Below are positions 37,589-47,419 of a stretch of 64,000 nt of DNA, piece after piece. Each line of letters opens with the position of its first letter. Positions within the stretch are counted from its first letter, which is position 1. The position numbers and the translations under genes are program-made. The notes beneath the pieces are model-generated. The model ran no database searches. It saw only the letters and a program-made list of their open reading frames with translations, and was not told the DNA's origin. This DNA is from Rhodovulum imhoffii (lineage in GTDB: Bacteria; Pseudomonadota; Alphaproteobacteria; Rhodobacterales; Rhodobacteraceae): the NCBI RefSeq assembly GCF_003046545.1, contig NZ_QAAA01000001.1:124001-188000 (forward strand), given 5' to 3'.

Positions 37589-37985
37589 CGCTGTCGCGAC
37601 AAACACATTTCGACCCGCCATGGCCCCATGACCTCAGATGATCGGATGGCTACGCCGCCGATCAGCCGGCGAACTGCCCTGGCCGATCAAATGCGCCAAA
37701 CGAAATTTTGGCACGGCCTTCCTGCCGGGTGGCACCGACGACGATTCCCGCCCAGGCGAGATCGACAGGGCCTCATCCGGGTGCTTATGGTTTCAAAGGC
37801 TGCCCTCGACCGGCGACAATTCTTGCGCTCTTGCACAGGTATAGCCGCAAGGTGGATCGGGCGGGCCTGATGGCGGGCAAATCGTCAGGCCAACGCCGGC
37901 GCGTCACGCCCGTAGCCAGCGATGCAGATCGGCCTGCACGATCATGAGGTAATGTTAATATTTACTAAATTTTTATTATTAAAGT
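37589..37985. other. Gene-free stretch between the CtrA box and the nap promoter
   Basis: About 400 bp without a convincing gene. Several short frames exist (for example 37628-37870) but none resembles a known protein or has a good ribosome-binding site. The last 40 bp turn strongly AT-rich (GTTAATATTTACTAAATTT), as promoters of anaerobic genes often do. Confidence 0.5.
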
Positions 37986-38034
37986 TTGACATTGATCAAT
38001 GATGGCCCCCACCCGACTGGCTAGGGTCAAGCCC
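37986..38034 (+). promoter_or_regulatory. FNR-type (FnrL) promoter of the nap operon
   Basis: TTGACATTGATCAA at 37986-37999 matches the FNR palindrome TTGAT-N4-ATCAA in 9 of 10 positions. Placing its centre at -41.5 predicts a start at 38034, and TAGGGT at 38022-38027 sits exactly at -12 to -7. This is the geometry of a class II FNR-activated promoter. It means nap is induced at low oxygen. Confidence 0.82.
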
Positions 38035-38067
38035 GACCGGGGGCTATCAGTAACGGAAAGTCGGAGA

Positions 38068-38565
38068 TTGAAGCGTCAAGAACAGCAAGTCGCCTGGCGG
38101 CGTCGGGGCGCGGGTTTCGTACGGCCGCCCTGGACGGATGAAGGGCGTGTGCGTGCGCTGTGCACCTCTTGTGGCGACTGTATCGCCGCGTGCCCTGAGG
38201 CAATCCTGCGCGCGGGGCCGGCGCGGACGCCCATTGTCGATTTCTTGGAAAACAGCTGCACTTTTTGCAGGGATTGCGCCGCCGCCTGTGGCGAAGGCGT
38301 CTTTCGCGATGAGACGCAGACGCCCTGGACCCTGACCGCCCGGCTTGGTGCGGCCTGTCTTTTGCGGATGGGGGTGTCTTGCCGCAGTTGCACCGACGCC
38401 TGTGATGCACATGCGCTGCGGTTCGACCTGCGCGCCGGGCCGGTGGGGGCGATCCACGTCGATCACGATGCCTGCACCGGTTGCGGGGCCTGTGTGGGCG
38501 TGTGCCCGGCCGGGGCTGTCACCATGGCCTACGGGGCCGCGCCCCGGGTGGAGGCGGCGGAATGA
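38068..38565 (+). CDS. napF: Ferredoxin-type protein NapF
   Basis: The protein has 165 residues from the TTG at 38068. Four Cys-rich clusters (CTSCGDCIAACPEA, CTFCRDCAAACGEG, CRSCTDACDAHA, CTGCGACVGVCPAG) bind [4Fe-4S] centres. NapF is a cytosolic accessory protein that interacts with NapA before export. The frame stays open to ATG 37999, but that codon lies within the FNR box and upstream of the predicted transcript start, so it cannot be used. TTG 38068 has GGAAAG and GGAGA upstream. The stop overlaps napD. Confidence 0.88.
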   Translation: MKRQEQQVAWRRRGAGFVRPPWTDEGRVRALCTSCGDCIAACPEAILRAGPARTPIVDFLENSCTFCRDCAAACGEGVFRDETQTPWTLTARLGAACLLRMGVSCRSCTDACDAHALRFDLRAGPVGAIHVDHDACTGCGACVGVCPAGAVTMAYGAAPRVEAAE

Positions 38566-38855
38566 ATATTTGCGGTTGCCTGGTCCATGTTGTGCCAGAA
38601 CACGCCGAGGCCGTGCGGGCGGCGATGCTGGGCACCGAGGGGGTTGAGATTCATGCCACCGATGACGATGGCCGCTTTGTCGTCGTGGTCGAGGATACGT
38701 CTGGGCGATGCGCCTCCGAGACGATCATGGACCTGCACCAGACCCCCGGCGTCATTTCCCTGACGCTGACCTATCACCATTTCGAAGACCTTGCGGAGAC
38801 CTATCCGAACCCCAACGCTCCCAGCCAGGACACCAGCCGGAGGACCACACCATGA
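38562..38855 (+). CDS. napD: Chaperone NapD
   Basis: The protein has 97 residues. [43 protein letters not shown] is the NapD fold that binds the NapA twin-arginine signal and proofreads cofactor insertion. Start and stop overlap napF and napA by four bases each (ATGA), so the three are coupled. Confidence 0.93.
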   Translation: MNICGCLVHVVPEHAEAVRAAMLGTEGVEIHATDDDGRFVVVVEDTSGRCASETIMDLHQTPGVISLTLTYHHFEDLAETYPNPNAPSQDTSRRTTP

Positions 38856-41347
38856 CCATTTCCGAATCCCGCCGCACCTTTCTGAAGGCCACCGCCGCGG
38901 CCGCCACCGCCTCGGCAGCCGGTATTCCGTTGGCTGCGGGGGCCGCCAATGCACAGGCGGCCACACCGGAGATCCGCTGGGACAAGGCGCCGTGCCGGTT
39001 CTGTGGTACGGGTTGTTCGGTTCTTGTGGGCACCAAGGAGGGCCGCGTCGTCGCCACGCAGGGCGATCCGGATGCGCCGGTGAATCGCGGGCTGAACTGC
39101 ATCAAGGGCTATTTCCTGTCCAAGATCATGTACGGGCAGGATCGCCTGACCACGCCTTTGCTGCGGAAATCGAACGGTGTTTATGACAAGCACGGAGATT
39201 TCGAACCGGTCAGTTGGGACGAAGCCTTCGATGTCATGGCGCAGAAGTGGAAAGAGGCGCTGGCCAACAAGGGGCCAACAAGCGTGGGCATGTTCGGGTC
39301 CGGCCAGTGGACGGTCTGGGAAGGCTATGCCGCCGCCAAACTGATGAAGGCCGGCTTTCGTACCAATAATATCGACCCCAATGCACGGCACTGCATGGCC
39401 TCTGCTGTCGTGGGCTTCATTCGTACCTTCGGCATAGATGAACCGATGGGTTGCTATGACGATCTGGAACACGCGGACACGTTCGTCCTGTGGGGATCGA
39501 ACATGGCAGAGATGCACCCGATCCTGTGGTCGCGCCTGACCGACACGCGCCTGACCAAGCCGGGGGCCGAGGTACATGTGCTGTCGACCTTTGAACACCG
39601 CTCGTTTGAACTGGCCGATAATGGCATCATCTTTGCGCCGCAAACCGATCTGGCGATCTTAAACTATATCGCGAACTACATTATCCAGAATGGCGCGGTG
39701 AATGAAGATTTCGTCAACAAACACGTCAACATCACCAGGACGGCGACCGATATCGGCTATGGTCTGCGGGATGAGCATGAGTTGCAGAAGGCCGCCGAAA
39801 ACCCGAATTCCGGCAAACTGGAGCCGATCAGCTTTGACGAATACGCCGCCGCCGTCGCCGATTACACGCTGGACTACGTGTCCGGGCTTTCGGGTGTTCC
39901 GGCGGCACAGTTGGAACGGCTGGCACAGCAATACGCCGACCCGAACCGCAAGGTGATGAGCCTGTGGACCATGGGATTCAACCAGCACGCGCGTGGCTCC
40001 TGGGTGAACTCTCTGATGTATAACGTGCATCTGCTGGTCGGCAAGATTTCCGAACCCGGCAATTCGCCCTTCTCGCTGACCGGGCAACCTTCGGCCTGCG
40101 GTACGGCGCGCGAGGTCGGCACCTTCGCCCATCGCCTGCCCGCCGATATGGTGGTCATGAACGACAAGCATCGCGAAATTTGCGAAACCGCCTGGAACAT
40201 TCCCGAGGGCACGATCCCCGCGAAGCCCGGCTTTCACGCGGTCCTCCAGAACCGCAAGCTGAAGGATGGGGACCTGAACGCCTATTGGGTGCAGTGCAAC
40301 AACAACATGCAGGCGGCGCCGAATATCAACGAGGAAGGCTTCCCCGGTTATCGAAATCCGGAGAACTTCATCACCGTGTCGGACCCTTATCCGACCGTGA
40401 CCACGATGTCCGCCGACCTTATCCTGCCCACCGCGATGTGGGTCGAAAAGGAAGGCGCCTACGGCAATGCCGAACGCCGCACCCAGTTCTGGCGTCAGCA
40501 GGTGGATGCGCCGGGGGAAGCCAGGTCGGACCTTTGGCAGCTGATGGAATTTTCCAAGCGGTTCACTGTCGAGGAAGCCTGGGGTGAGGAACTGGCCGCC
40601 AAGAAGCCGGAACTGGCGGGCAAGACGCTTTACGACGTGCTTTATGCCAACGGCGTTGTCGACAAGTTTCCGCTGTCTGAAACGGCTGAGGGTTTTGCCA
40701 ACCAGGAATCCGAGCATTTCGGCTTTTACGTGCAGAAAGGCCTGTTCGAGGAATACGCCGCATTTGGGCGCGGTCACGCCCATGATCTGGCCCCCTTCGA
40801 CACCTACCACCAGGCGCGCGGCCTGCGCTGGCCCGTGGTGGATGGCAAGGAAACGCTTTATCGTTTCCGCGAAGGGTACGACCCCTATGTCCCCAAAGGG
40901 GCACAGATCGCGTTCTATGGCCACAAGGAGGACAGCAAGGCCAAGATCATCTTCGCGCCCTACGAGCCTGCGGCCGAGATGCCGGATGAGGAATACGATC
41001 TCTGGCTTTGTACAGGCCGGGTGCTGGAACACTGGCATTCCGGGTCGATGACTCGCCGGGTGCCGGAACTGCACCGGGCCTTTACTTCGGCCGTGGTTTA
41101 CATGCACCCTGAGGACGCCAGGGATCGTGGATTGCGGCGGGGGCAAGAGATCACGCTTTCAACCCGGCGGGGTGAGGTCATCAGCCGTGTCGAAACCCGC
41201 GGGCGCAACAAGATGCCGCGCGGCCTGGTCTTCATGCCCTGGTTCGACGAGGGGCAACTCACCAACAAGCTGACGCTGGACGCGACTTGCCCGCTTTCGA
41301 AGGAAACCGACTTCAAGAAATGTGCCTGTAAGGTCGAACGGGCGTAA
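38852..41347 (+). CDS. napA: Periplasmic nitrate reductase, catalytic molybdenum subunit
   Basis: The protein has 831 residues. The twin-arginine signal is [11 protein letters not shown]. Cys48, Cys51, Cys55 and Cys82 (CRFCGTGC...NC) bind the [4Fe-4S] cluster, and Cys in NARHCMAS is the molybdenum ligand with bis-MGD. It reduces nitrate to nitrite in the periplasm. ATG 38852 follows GGAGGACCACACC and overlaps napD. Confidence 0.97.
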   Translation: MTISESRRTFLKATAAAATASAAGIPLAAGAANAQAATPEIRWDKAPCRFCGTGCSVLVGTKEGRVVATQGDPDAPVNRGLNCIKGYFLSKIMYGQDRLTTPLLRKSNGVYDKHGDFEPVSWDEAFDVMAQKWKEALANKGPTSVGMFGSGQWTVWEGYAAAKLMKAGFRTNNIDPNARHCMASAVVGFIRTFGIDEPMGCYDDLEHADTFVLWGSNMAEMHPILWSRLTDTRLTKPGAEVHVLSTFEHRSFELADNGIIFAPQTDLAILNYIANYIIQNGAVNEDFVNKHVNITRTATDIGYGLRDEHELQKAAENPNSGKLEPISFDEYAAAVADYTLDYVSGLSGVPAAQLERLAQQYADPNRKVMSLWTMGFNQHARGSWVNSLMYNVHLLVGKISEPGNSPFSLTGQPSACGTAREVGTFAHRLPADMVVMNDKHREICETAWNIPEGTIPAKPGFHAVLQNRKLKDGDLNAYWVQCNNNMQAAPNINEEGFPGYRNPENFITVSDPYPTVTTMSADLILPTAMWVEKEGAYGNAERRTQFWRQQVDAPGEARSDLWQLMEFSKRFTVEEAWGEELAAKKPELAGKTLYDVLYANGVVDKFPLSETAEGFANQESEHFGFYVQKGLFEEYAAFGRGHAHDLAPFDTYHQARGLRWPVVDGKETLYRFREGYDPYVPKGAQIAFYGHKEDSKAKIIFAPYEPAAEMPDEEYDLWLCTGRVLEHWHSGSMTRRVPELHRAFTSAVVYMHPEDARDRGLRRGQEITLSTRRGEVISRVETRGRNKMPRGLVFMPWFDEGQLTNKLTLDATCPLSKETDFKKCACKVERA

Positions 41348-41368
41348 GCGGGTCCGAGGAAAGCAGCC

Positions 41369-42187
41369 ATGCCCTCTCCCAGCAAGCCCCTTTCACCGCG
41401 GCGCCGCCGTTTCCTTCAGGATACGGCGCGCATGGCGGGCGGTTGCGTGGCGGCAGGGTCGCTATTGGCCTATCTGGCCCGCGACGCCCGCGCCTTGCAG
41501 GCGGAGGCCTTGCGTCCGCCGGGAGCCTTGCCGGAGGAGAATTTCCTTTCCGCTTGCGTCCGCTGTGGATTATGCGTGCGCGCCTGTCCCTATGACACGT
41601 TGAAACTGGCGGAACTGGGCATGGCCGCCGCGGCCACGGGCACACCCTATTTCACCGCACGCGAAACCCCCTGTGAGATGTGTGATGATATCCCTTGTGT
41701 CGCGGCCTGTCCCACGGGGGCCCTGGACAAGGGGTTGACCAATATCGACGATGCCAGGATGGGCATCGCTGTGCTGGTCGATCAGGAAAATTGCCTGAAC
41801 TTCCTTGGCCTGCGTTGCGACGTCTGCTACCGCGTCTGCCCGGTGATTGACGAAGCGATTTCGCTGGAACTGTCCCATAACGCCCGTTCCGGCCACCACG
41901 CGATCTTTGCCCCCACGGTCCATGCCGACCGCTGCACCGGCTGCGGTGTCTGCGAAAAGGCCTGCGTTCTGCCCGAGGCGGCGATCAAGGTCCTGCCCGC
42001 ACGGCTTGCCCGCAGCAGTGCGGCGGAACATTACCGCAAGGGTTGGGAAGAGAAGGAGGCCAAGGGCGCCCCGGTGGTCGAAGGGATCATCGACCTGCCT
42101 GACCGCCTGCCGGGACCCGGTACCGACAACCTCGCCGCGCCCGGCGGGTTCGAACCGGCCTTCAAATTGCCAGGGGCGGGGCAATGA
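41369..42187 (+). CDS. napG: Ferredoxin-type protein NapG
   Basis: The protein has 272 residues. A twin-arginine type leader ([17 protein letters not shown]) is followed by four [4Fe-4S] clusters, seen as [38 protein letters not shown] and [14 protein letters not shown]. With NapH it passes electrons from quinol to NapC or NapB. It overlaps napH by four bases. Confidence 0.94.
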   Translation: MPSPSKPLSPRRRRFLQDTARMAGGCVAAGSLLAYLARDARALQAEALRPPGALPEENFLSACVRCGLCVRACPYDTLKLAELGMAAAATGTPYFTARETPCEMCDDIPCVAACPTGALDKGLTNIDDARMGIAVLVDQENCLNFLGLRCDVCYRVCPVIDEAISLELSHNARSGHHAIFAPTVHADRCTGCGVCEKACVLPEAAIKVLPARLARSSAAEHYRKGWEEKEAKGAPVVEGIIDLPDRLPGPGTDNLAAPGGFEPAFKLPGAGQ

Positions 42188-43092
42188 GCGCGCGAACGCA
42201 TGACCCGGTGGGCCGGGAGGCCATCGAGGTCAAGGGATGGTTTGGTGCGCATCGTTACCTGCTGCTGCGGCGCTTCAGCCAGGTGTTTTTCCTGGTGCTG
42301 TTCCTGCTTGGCCCATGGTTGGGGCTCTGGATCGTGCAAGGAACGCTGGCGGCATCGCTGACACTGGGCATACTGCCGCTGACCGATCCGTTCATCCTGT
42401 TGCAGGGCGTTGTCGGCGGACATCGGGCTGAGTTGTCGGCCCTGATCGGCGGTCTGATCGTGTTGGTGAGCTACTCGCTGATCGGCGGTCGCGTTTATTG
42501 CGCCTGGGTCTGTCCGATCAACCCGGTGACGGATGCGGCGAACTGGCTGCACCGGCGGCTGGACCTGCCCAAGGGGTGGCAGCCCATGCGCAGCACGCGG
42601 CTATGGGTTCTGGCCACGGTTCTGATCGTCTCCGCCCTCACCGGGACCATCGCATGGGAGGTGATCAATCCGATCACCATGCTCCATCGCGGGTTGGTTT
42701 TTGGCATGGGCTTCGTCTGGATGATGGTGGCGGCGATTTTTCTCTTCGACCTCATTGTCTCGCGCCACGGCTGGTGCGGCCATGTCTGCCCGGTGGGCGC
42801 GTTTTACGGCCTCGTCGGCCATAAAAGCCTGTTGCGCGTTAGTGCCGCCAACCGCGCCGCCTGCAACAACTGCATGGATTGCTACGCGGTTTGCCCCGAA
42901 AACCAGGTCATCTCACCTGCGCTGACAGGCAAACCGGGTTCCACGCCCCTGATCCTGTCGCCGGACTGCACGAATTGTGGACGCTGCATCGATGTCTGCG
43001 CGGTCGATGTTTTCGCCTTCACCCATCGGTTCAACGACCACATCAACGAACCCGCCGACCCCATCCCGGCGCAAAACCCGCAAGCCACCTGA
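42184..43092 (+). CDS. napH: Quinol dehydrogenase ferredoxin subunit NapH
   Basis: The protein has 302 residues. Four membrane helices lie near residues 20-40, 70-90, 140-160 and 175-195. Cytoplasmic [12 protein letters not shown] and [10 protein letters not shown] motifs and two C-terminal clusters ([24 protein letters not shown]) follow. It oxidises quinol for Nap with NapG. Confidence 0.94.
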   Translation: MSARTHDPVGREAIEVKGWFGAHRYLLLRRFSQVFFLVLFLLGPWLGLWIVQGTLAASLTLGILPLTDPFILLQGVVGGHRAELSALIGGLIVLVSYSLIGGRVYCAWVCPINPVTDAANWLHRRLDLPKGWQPMRSTRLWVLATVLIVSALTGTIAWEVINPITMLHRGLVFGMGFVWMMVAAIFLFDLIVSRHGWCGHVCPVGAFYGLVGHKSLLRVSAANRAACNNCMDCYAVCPENQVISPALTGKPGSTPLILSPDCTNCGRCIDVCAVDVFAFTHRFNDHINEPADPIPAQNPQAT

Positions 43093-43115
43093 CGAAACCG
43101 AGAGGAAGAAACGAC

Positions 43116-43553
43116 ATGAAAAGAAACGTCATATGGGGTGTATCGGCGCTGATCCCCGCACTCATGCTATGTGGTGTCGTCCTTGCCCAGTCTGCTCAGG
43201 TCGCGACCCTGCGCGGCGCCGAAGTCGATGAGCCCGTGGCGATCGACCAGATCCACCGCAATATCGAGGGCCGGATGCAGCGCAACTACCGCCAGCAACC
43301 GCCCCTGATCCCGCATACGGTCGATCAGTACCAGATCGACACGCGCACCAATCAATGCCTGTCCTGTCATGACTGGACCAAGGCGGGGGAACGCAACGCA
43401 CCGACCCTGTCGATGACCCATTACCTGGATCGCGAAGGCAACGAGCTCGATCACATCGCGGGCACAAGATATTTCTGCAACCAGTGCCACGTGCCACAGG
43501 CCGATGCGCCGGCGCTGGTCGAGAATGACTTCGAGCCCTCATCCGGGCGCTGA
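43116..43553 (+). CDS. napB: Periplasmic nitrate reductase diheme cytochrome subunit
   Basis: The protein has 145 residues, with a Sec signal (VIWGVSALIPALMLCGVVLAQS). Two heme-c sites are visible: CLSCH and CNQCH. It docks with NapA and feeds electrons to it. ATG 43116 follows GAGAGGAAGAAACGAC. Confidence 0.95.
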   Translation: MKRNVIWGVSALIPALMLCGVVLAQSAQVATLRGAEVDEPVAIDQIHRNIEGRMQRNYRQQPPLIPHTVDQYQIDTRTNQCLSCHDWTKAGERNAPTLSMTHYLDREGNELDHIAGTRYFCNQCHVPQADAPALVENDFEPSSGR

Positions 43554-43582
43554 TCCGGTATTTATCGAAAGGAGCATCCGAT

Positions 43583-44278
43583 ATGGCAGACAGGCCTGAT
43601 AATCGCGGCATGATCCGTCGGTTTTGGGATTGGTTCTGGGGGCCGACGGCTGTCCTCAGCGTCGGTTTCACCCTGATCGCCGGGTTCCTGGCAGGCATCT
43701 TCTTCTGGGGCGGGTTCCATTGGTCGGTGGAACTGACCAATACCGAGGAATTTTGCGTTTCCTGCCACACAATGGAAACCAATCTGGGGGAGTATCGCGA
43801 AACCATCCACTATAACAACCACTCCGGTGTCCGTGCCATTTGTTCGGATTGCCACGTGCCGCACGAGTGGAGCCACAAGATCAAAGCCAAGATCATGGCC
43901 GTGAAGGATGTCTATCACGAGATGGTGGGAACCATAAACACGCCCGAGAAATACGAGGAACACCGCCTGCAGATGGCCTCGGCCGTGTGGAGGAAGATGA
44001 AGGCCTCCGACAGCCGGGAATGCCGGAACTGTCATAATTTCGACTACATGGATTTCACCCTGCAAGAGGTGCGCGCCGCGTCCGAACACCAGCGCGCGAT
44101 CGACAGCGACATGACCTGTATCGACTGCCATCAGGGCATCGCCCACCGCCTTCCGCCGAGCTACCTGGAGGAATACGAAAAGGTTCTGGAAGCCCTGAGC
44201 ATGACACCCTCGTCCCGTCGGTTGGCTGCGGCCGATCATGAGGCCACTCAATTCTACCTGCGCAGCCGGTCGGAATAG
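43583..44278 (+). CDS. napC: Tetraheme cytochrome NapC
   Basis: The protein has 231 residues. One N-terminal membrane helix (VGFTLIAGFLAGIFFWGG) anchors it. Four CxxCH sites are seen (CVSCH, CSDCH, CRNCH, CIDCH), as in the NapC/NirT family. It links the quinol pool to NapB. It lies 29 bp after napB. Confidence 0.95.
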   Translation: MADRPDNRGMIRRFWDWFWGPTAVLSVGFTLIAGFLAGIFFWGGFHWSVELTNTEEFCVSCHTMETNLGEYRETIHYNNHSGVRAICSDCHVPHEWSHKIKAKIMAVKDVYHEMVGTINTPEKYEEHRLQMASAVWRKMKASDSRECRNCHNFDYMDFTLQEVRAASEHQRAIDSDMTCIDCHQGIAHRLPPSYLEEYEKVLEALSMTPSSRRLAAADHEATQFYLRSRSE

Positions 44279-44293
44279 GGAGGAGAAGAGAAG

Positions 44294-44551
44294 ATGCTGG
44301 AAATTTTCGGAACAATCGGGGGCAACGCACTGGGCCTTCCCGGTCTTTTGGGGGTGGCCCTGGGCATGATGACCCGCCACATCTGGCTGGCCGCGCTGAT
44401 GGGCGGCCTGGTTGGAATCGTGGAGACGTTCCTCTTCGCGGGCTGGCAATTCGCGAATCTGGAGATGCTGGAACTGGTCGTCGCGATTGTCGTCGGCGTG
44501 CTTGCGGGATGCGTTGGGTGCGTGATCCGCCTGAAAGGTGCGTCGGTTTGA
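44294..44551 (+). CDS. Small three-helix membrane protein at the end of the nap operon
   Basis: The protein has 85 residues, nearly all hydrophobic, with about three helices (NALGLPGLLGVALGMM, IWLAALMGGLVGIVETFLFA, LVVAIVVGVLAGCVGCVI). It starts 15 bp after napC behind GGGAGGAGAAGAGAAG and is in the same operon. It is not NapE, which has a single helix and no such pattern, and I know no family for it. It may assist Nap assembly or quinol access. Confidence 0.75.
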   Translation: MLEIFGTIGGNALGLPGLLGVALGMMTRHIWLAALMGGLVGIVETFLFAGWQFANLEMLELVVAIVVGVLAGCVGCVIRLKGASV

Positions 44552-44989
44552 TGGGCGGGGCATGACATATCTCCGCGTTGGTCGCCGATGAGTCTCCGCG
44601 TTGGTCGCCGATGAGCGGGTCGGTGAAGGACAGCCTGGAAGGACCCGCGTCTCATTGATGGCAGCAGGCGGTGAAGCCGTGGCTTTGGACACCGAAGCGG
44701 TGATCCATGCCGTTACGGGGTTTTCCGGCTCTGCCCTGTCGGCGCCTGGGTGAGGCGATGATCGCGGTGGGCGTCGAACAAGGCGCATCCCGAAATGGTC
44801 GAGTTGCTGGCCATGGAGCCGGCGGCGGATACAGGCCGCTGATGGTCGATGCCGACGTGCGCCCGAAGAATTGCGCGCAGGTGACCTCGCCCGCGGGGAT
44901 TACGGTGGCTGGCTGGACCTGTCCCGGAATTGTTCCGCTCGTTTGACTTGGTATTGTGCATCGGGAAGGTGTTTCCTGTCTGATCCGGG
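44552..44989. other. Gene-free stretch with a 23-bp tandem repeat
   Basis: About 440 bp between nap and the sulfate importer. At 44570-44592 and 44593-44615 a 23-bp unit containing CTCCGCGTTGGTCGCCG is repeated head to tail without spacer. The rest (44640-44950) has no clear gene; short frames look like decayed coding sequence, possibly of a lost insertion sequence, but none could be identified. Confidence 0.55.
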
Positions 44990-45709
44990 TCAGGCCGCAG
45001 TGAACGCGCGCACGAAATCGCTGACAGGTCTGGCACGGATATCGGCGGGTTTGCCGATCTGCTCGATACGTCCCATCGACATGATGACGACAAGATCGGC
45101 CAGTTCCATCGCCTCCTCCTGGTCGTGGGTCACGAAGACGGTGGTCAGGCCGGTGCGGTCATGGATATCGCGCAGGCTCTGACGCAGGTCCTTGCGAACT
45201 CTCGCATCGAGCGCGCCGAAGGGTTCATCGAGGAGCAGCATACGCGGTTCGATGGCCAGTGCCCGTGCCAGTGCTACGCGCTGCCTCTGACCTCCGGAAA
45301 GCTGGTTGGGGTAGCGGCTGCCGATTTCGGGAAGCTGGATCATCTCGAGAAGCCGGGTCACACGGCGGTCGATCTCTGCTCTGGTGGGGCGCTCCCGGCG
45401 GGGCTTTGCCCGCAGGCCGTAGGCCACGTTCTCGAATACCGTCATGTGGCGGAAAAGAGCATAGTTTTGAAACACGAAGCCCGCGCGGCGTGCCTGAATG
45501 CTGAGCCCGGTCGCGTCCGCTCCATCGAAGCGCACGCACCCCGAGGTGGGAAATTCGAGCCCTGCAAGGATGCGCAGGAGTGTCGTCTTGCCGGACCCGG
45601 ACGGTCCGAGCAGAGCGATGAGTGCGCCTGAAGGGATTGAGAGCGATACCGGGTGCAGGGCCCGTTCGGGTCCGAATTCCTTGGCCAGGTCTTCAATGTC
45701 GATGTTCAT
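44990..45709 (-). CDS. cysA: Sulfate/thiosulfate ABC importer ATPase, short form
   Basis: The protein has 239 residues against about 350-365 in the classical CysA. Walker A is [12 protein letters not shown], the signature is [17 protein letters not shown], Walker [13 protein letters not shown], and the H-loop [12 protein letters not shown]. The C-terminal regulatory (TOBE-like) domain is missing: the gene ends soon after the ATPase core. Neighbours cysW, cysT and the binding protein are on the same strand and closely spaced. Confidence 0.92.
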   Translation of the reverse strand: MNIDIEDLAKEFGPERALHPVSLSIPSGALIALLGPSGSGKTTLLRILAGLEFPTSGCVRFDGADATGLSIQARRAGFVFQNYALFRHMTVFENVAYGLRAKPRRERPTRAEIDRRVTRLLEMIQLPEIGSRYPNQLSGGQRQRVALARALAIEPRMLLLDEPFGALDARVRKDLRQSLRDIHDRTGLTTVFVTHDQEEAMELADLVVIMSMGRIEQIGKPADIRARPVSDFVRAFTAA

Positions 45710-45720
45710 CGCCAACTTTC

Positions 45721-46584
45721 TCAATGAAGCCGCGTGGCTGCCAGCAGATCCGCGTGGCGCCATTCGAGCAGGGTTTTCAGCAGCAGGGTCAGAAGGGCCA
45801 GCATGGCCAGCACCGCAGCGAGCGAAAAGGCCGCGACCGAGAGGTATTCATTATAGAACATCTCGACCATTGTCGGCATCGTTGCCGTTTTGCCCCGGAT
45901 TTTACCCGAGACGATGGCCACGGCGCCGAATTCGCCCATGGCCCGCGCGTTGCACAACAGGACACCATAAAGCAGTGCCCAGCGGATGTTGGGCAGGGTC
46001 ACCGTAAGGAAGGTACGCCACCCGGAGGCGCCAAGTGTCAGCGCCGCCTCTTCTTCGGTACGGCCTTGCTCGATCATCACCGGGATCAGTTCCCGTGCGA
46101 CGAAGGGGAAGGTCACGAAAAGCGTGGCAAGCAGAATGCCCGGAAAGGCGAAGACGACACGCATGTCGTTGGCCATCAGCCAGACCCCGAGCGAGGAGTT
46201 CGCGCCAAACAGGAGCACCAGCATCAGCCCCGCGACGACCGGCGACACCGAGAACGGCAGGTCGATCAGGGTAATCAGGAACGCCTTGCCGCTGAAATCG
46301 AATTTGGCAATGGCCCAAGCCGCGGCAAGGCCGAAAATCGCGTTGAGCGGCACGGCAATCGCGGCGATTGACAGCGTCATGCGGGCTGCGGCCCGCGCAT
46401 CGGGAAGCGACAGCGCCGCCAGGGCGCTGCGCCAGCCATCGGCCAGTGCCTCGGTAAAGACGGTCAGCAGTGGCGCGAAGAGAAACAACGCGACAAAGAC
46501 GGTCGTGCCGCCGATCAGCAAATAGCGGACGGGGCGCGGTTCGGCGGTGGCGCGGCCTGTTTGCGCGGGGGTGAAATCAGACAA
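45721..46584 (-). CDS. cysW: Sulfate ABC importer permease CysW
   Basis: The protein has 287 residues from a TTG start at 46584. Six hydrophobic helices and the permease EAA-type loop ([29 protein letters not shown]) are seen. TTG was chosen because it has GGAGAATCGGCC as ribosome-binding site and overlaps the cysT stop by 8 bases; an ATG at 46620 has no such site. It pairs with CysT. Confidence 0.9.
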   Translation of the reverse strand: MSDFTPAQTGRATAEPRPVRYLLIGGTTVFVALFLFAPLLTVFTEALADGWRSALAALSLPDARAAARMTLSIAAIAVPLNAIFGLAAAWAIAKFDFSGKAFLITLIDLPFSVSPVVAGLMLVLLFGANSSLGVWLMANDMRVVFAFPGILLATLFVTFPFVARELIPVMIEQGRTEEEAALTLGASGWRTFLTVTLPNIRWALLYGVLLCNARAMGEFGAVAIVSGKIRGKTATMPTMVEMFYNEYLSVAAFSLAAVLAMLALLTLLLKTLLEWRHADLLAATRLH

Positions 46585-47416
46585 GGCCGATTCTCCGTCT
46601 GCTCCAGATCTGGATGGCATTGATGCCCAACAGCATTGCGAAAGAGAGGATCAGCATTGCGATCCCGATCGCGGCCGCGGCGTCGTAGTTGTATTCTTCG
46701 AGCCGGATCACGATCAGGAGCGGTGCGATCTCGGTCACGTTCGGGATATTGCCCGCGATGAAGATCACCGAGCCATATTCCCCGACCGATCGCGCCAGCG
46801 CGAGGGCAAAGCCGGAGAACAGCGCAGGTGTGAGCGCAGGCAGAACGACCCGGCGCAGCGTATAGGCGCGGCGGGCGCCGAGTGTGGCGCTGACCTCTTC
46901 GAGGTCCGGTTCCAGTTCCCCGATCACCGGCTGGACGGTGCGGACCACGAAGGGCAATCCGATGAAGATCAGGGCTACCCAGATGCCGACCTCGGTATAA
47001 GCGACCTGAAGGCCGAGCGGGGCCAGCGCCTGCCCGAATATGCCGTTCGGCGCATAGAGTGCGCTGAGCGCGATACCCGCGACCGCTGTCGGCAGGGCGA
47101 AGGGCAGATCCACCGCCGCGTCGATGACGCGTCTCCCCCAGAAGCGGTAGCGCACCAGAACCCAGGCAAGCATCAGTCCGAAGAAGAGGTTGATGAGCGA
47201 CGCGATCAGCGCCGCGCGGAAGGACAGCATCAGTGCCGCCCAGATCCGGCGTGAGTTCACCATATCCCACAATTCCGCCGGGCCTGTCATGAAGCCGCGC
47301 CCCAGCAGCGCACCGATGGGAAGCAGAACCACGAACGACAGCGCCGTCATCATGATCGCGAAGCTCACCCCAAATCCCGGCAGCGGAGAGGGAGAGCGGA
47401 GAATCTTCGCCCTCAT
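46577..47416 (-). CDS. cysT: Sulfate ABC importer permease CysT (CysU)
   Basis: The protein has 279 residues. The helices and the EAA loop (ELEPDLEEVSATLGARRAYTLRRVVLPAL) are those of the CysT family, and GEYGSVIFIAGNIP is the family-specific block. It begins 3 bp after the binding-protein gene on the minus strand, so all four genes are one operon. Confidence 0.92.
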   Translation of the reverse strand: MRAKILRSPSPLPGFGVSFAIMMTALSFVVLLPIGALLGRGFMTGPAELWDMVNSRRIWAALMLSFRAALIASLINLFFGLMLAWVLVRYRFWGRRVIDAAVDLPFALPTAVAGIALSALYAPNGIFGQALAPLGLQVAYTEVGIWVALIFIGLPFVVRTVQPVIGELEPDLEEVSATLGARRAYTLRRVVLPALTPALFSGFALALARSVGEYGSVIFIAGNIPNVTEIAPLLIVIRLEEYNYDAAAAIGIAMLILSFAMLLGINAIQIWSRRRIGLV

Positions 47417-47419
47417 CTC

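Noticed and set aside
37628-37870. 80-codon frame upstream of nap
   Set aside because: No support from codon pattern, ribosome-binding site or similarity; other frames of the same stretch are equally open.
37999-38067. ATG at 37999 as the napF start
   Set aside because: It begins inside the FNR box and precedes the predicted transcript start.
44570-44615. CRISPR-like repeat
   Set aside because: Only two units, directly adjacent, with no spacers and no cas genes.
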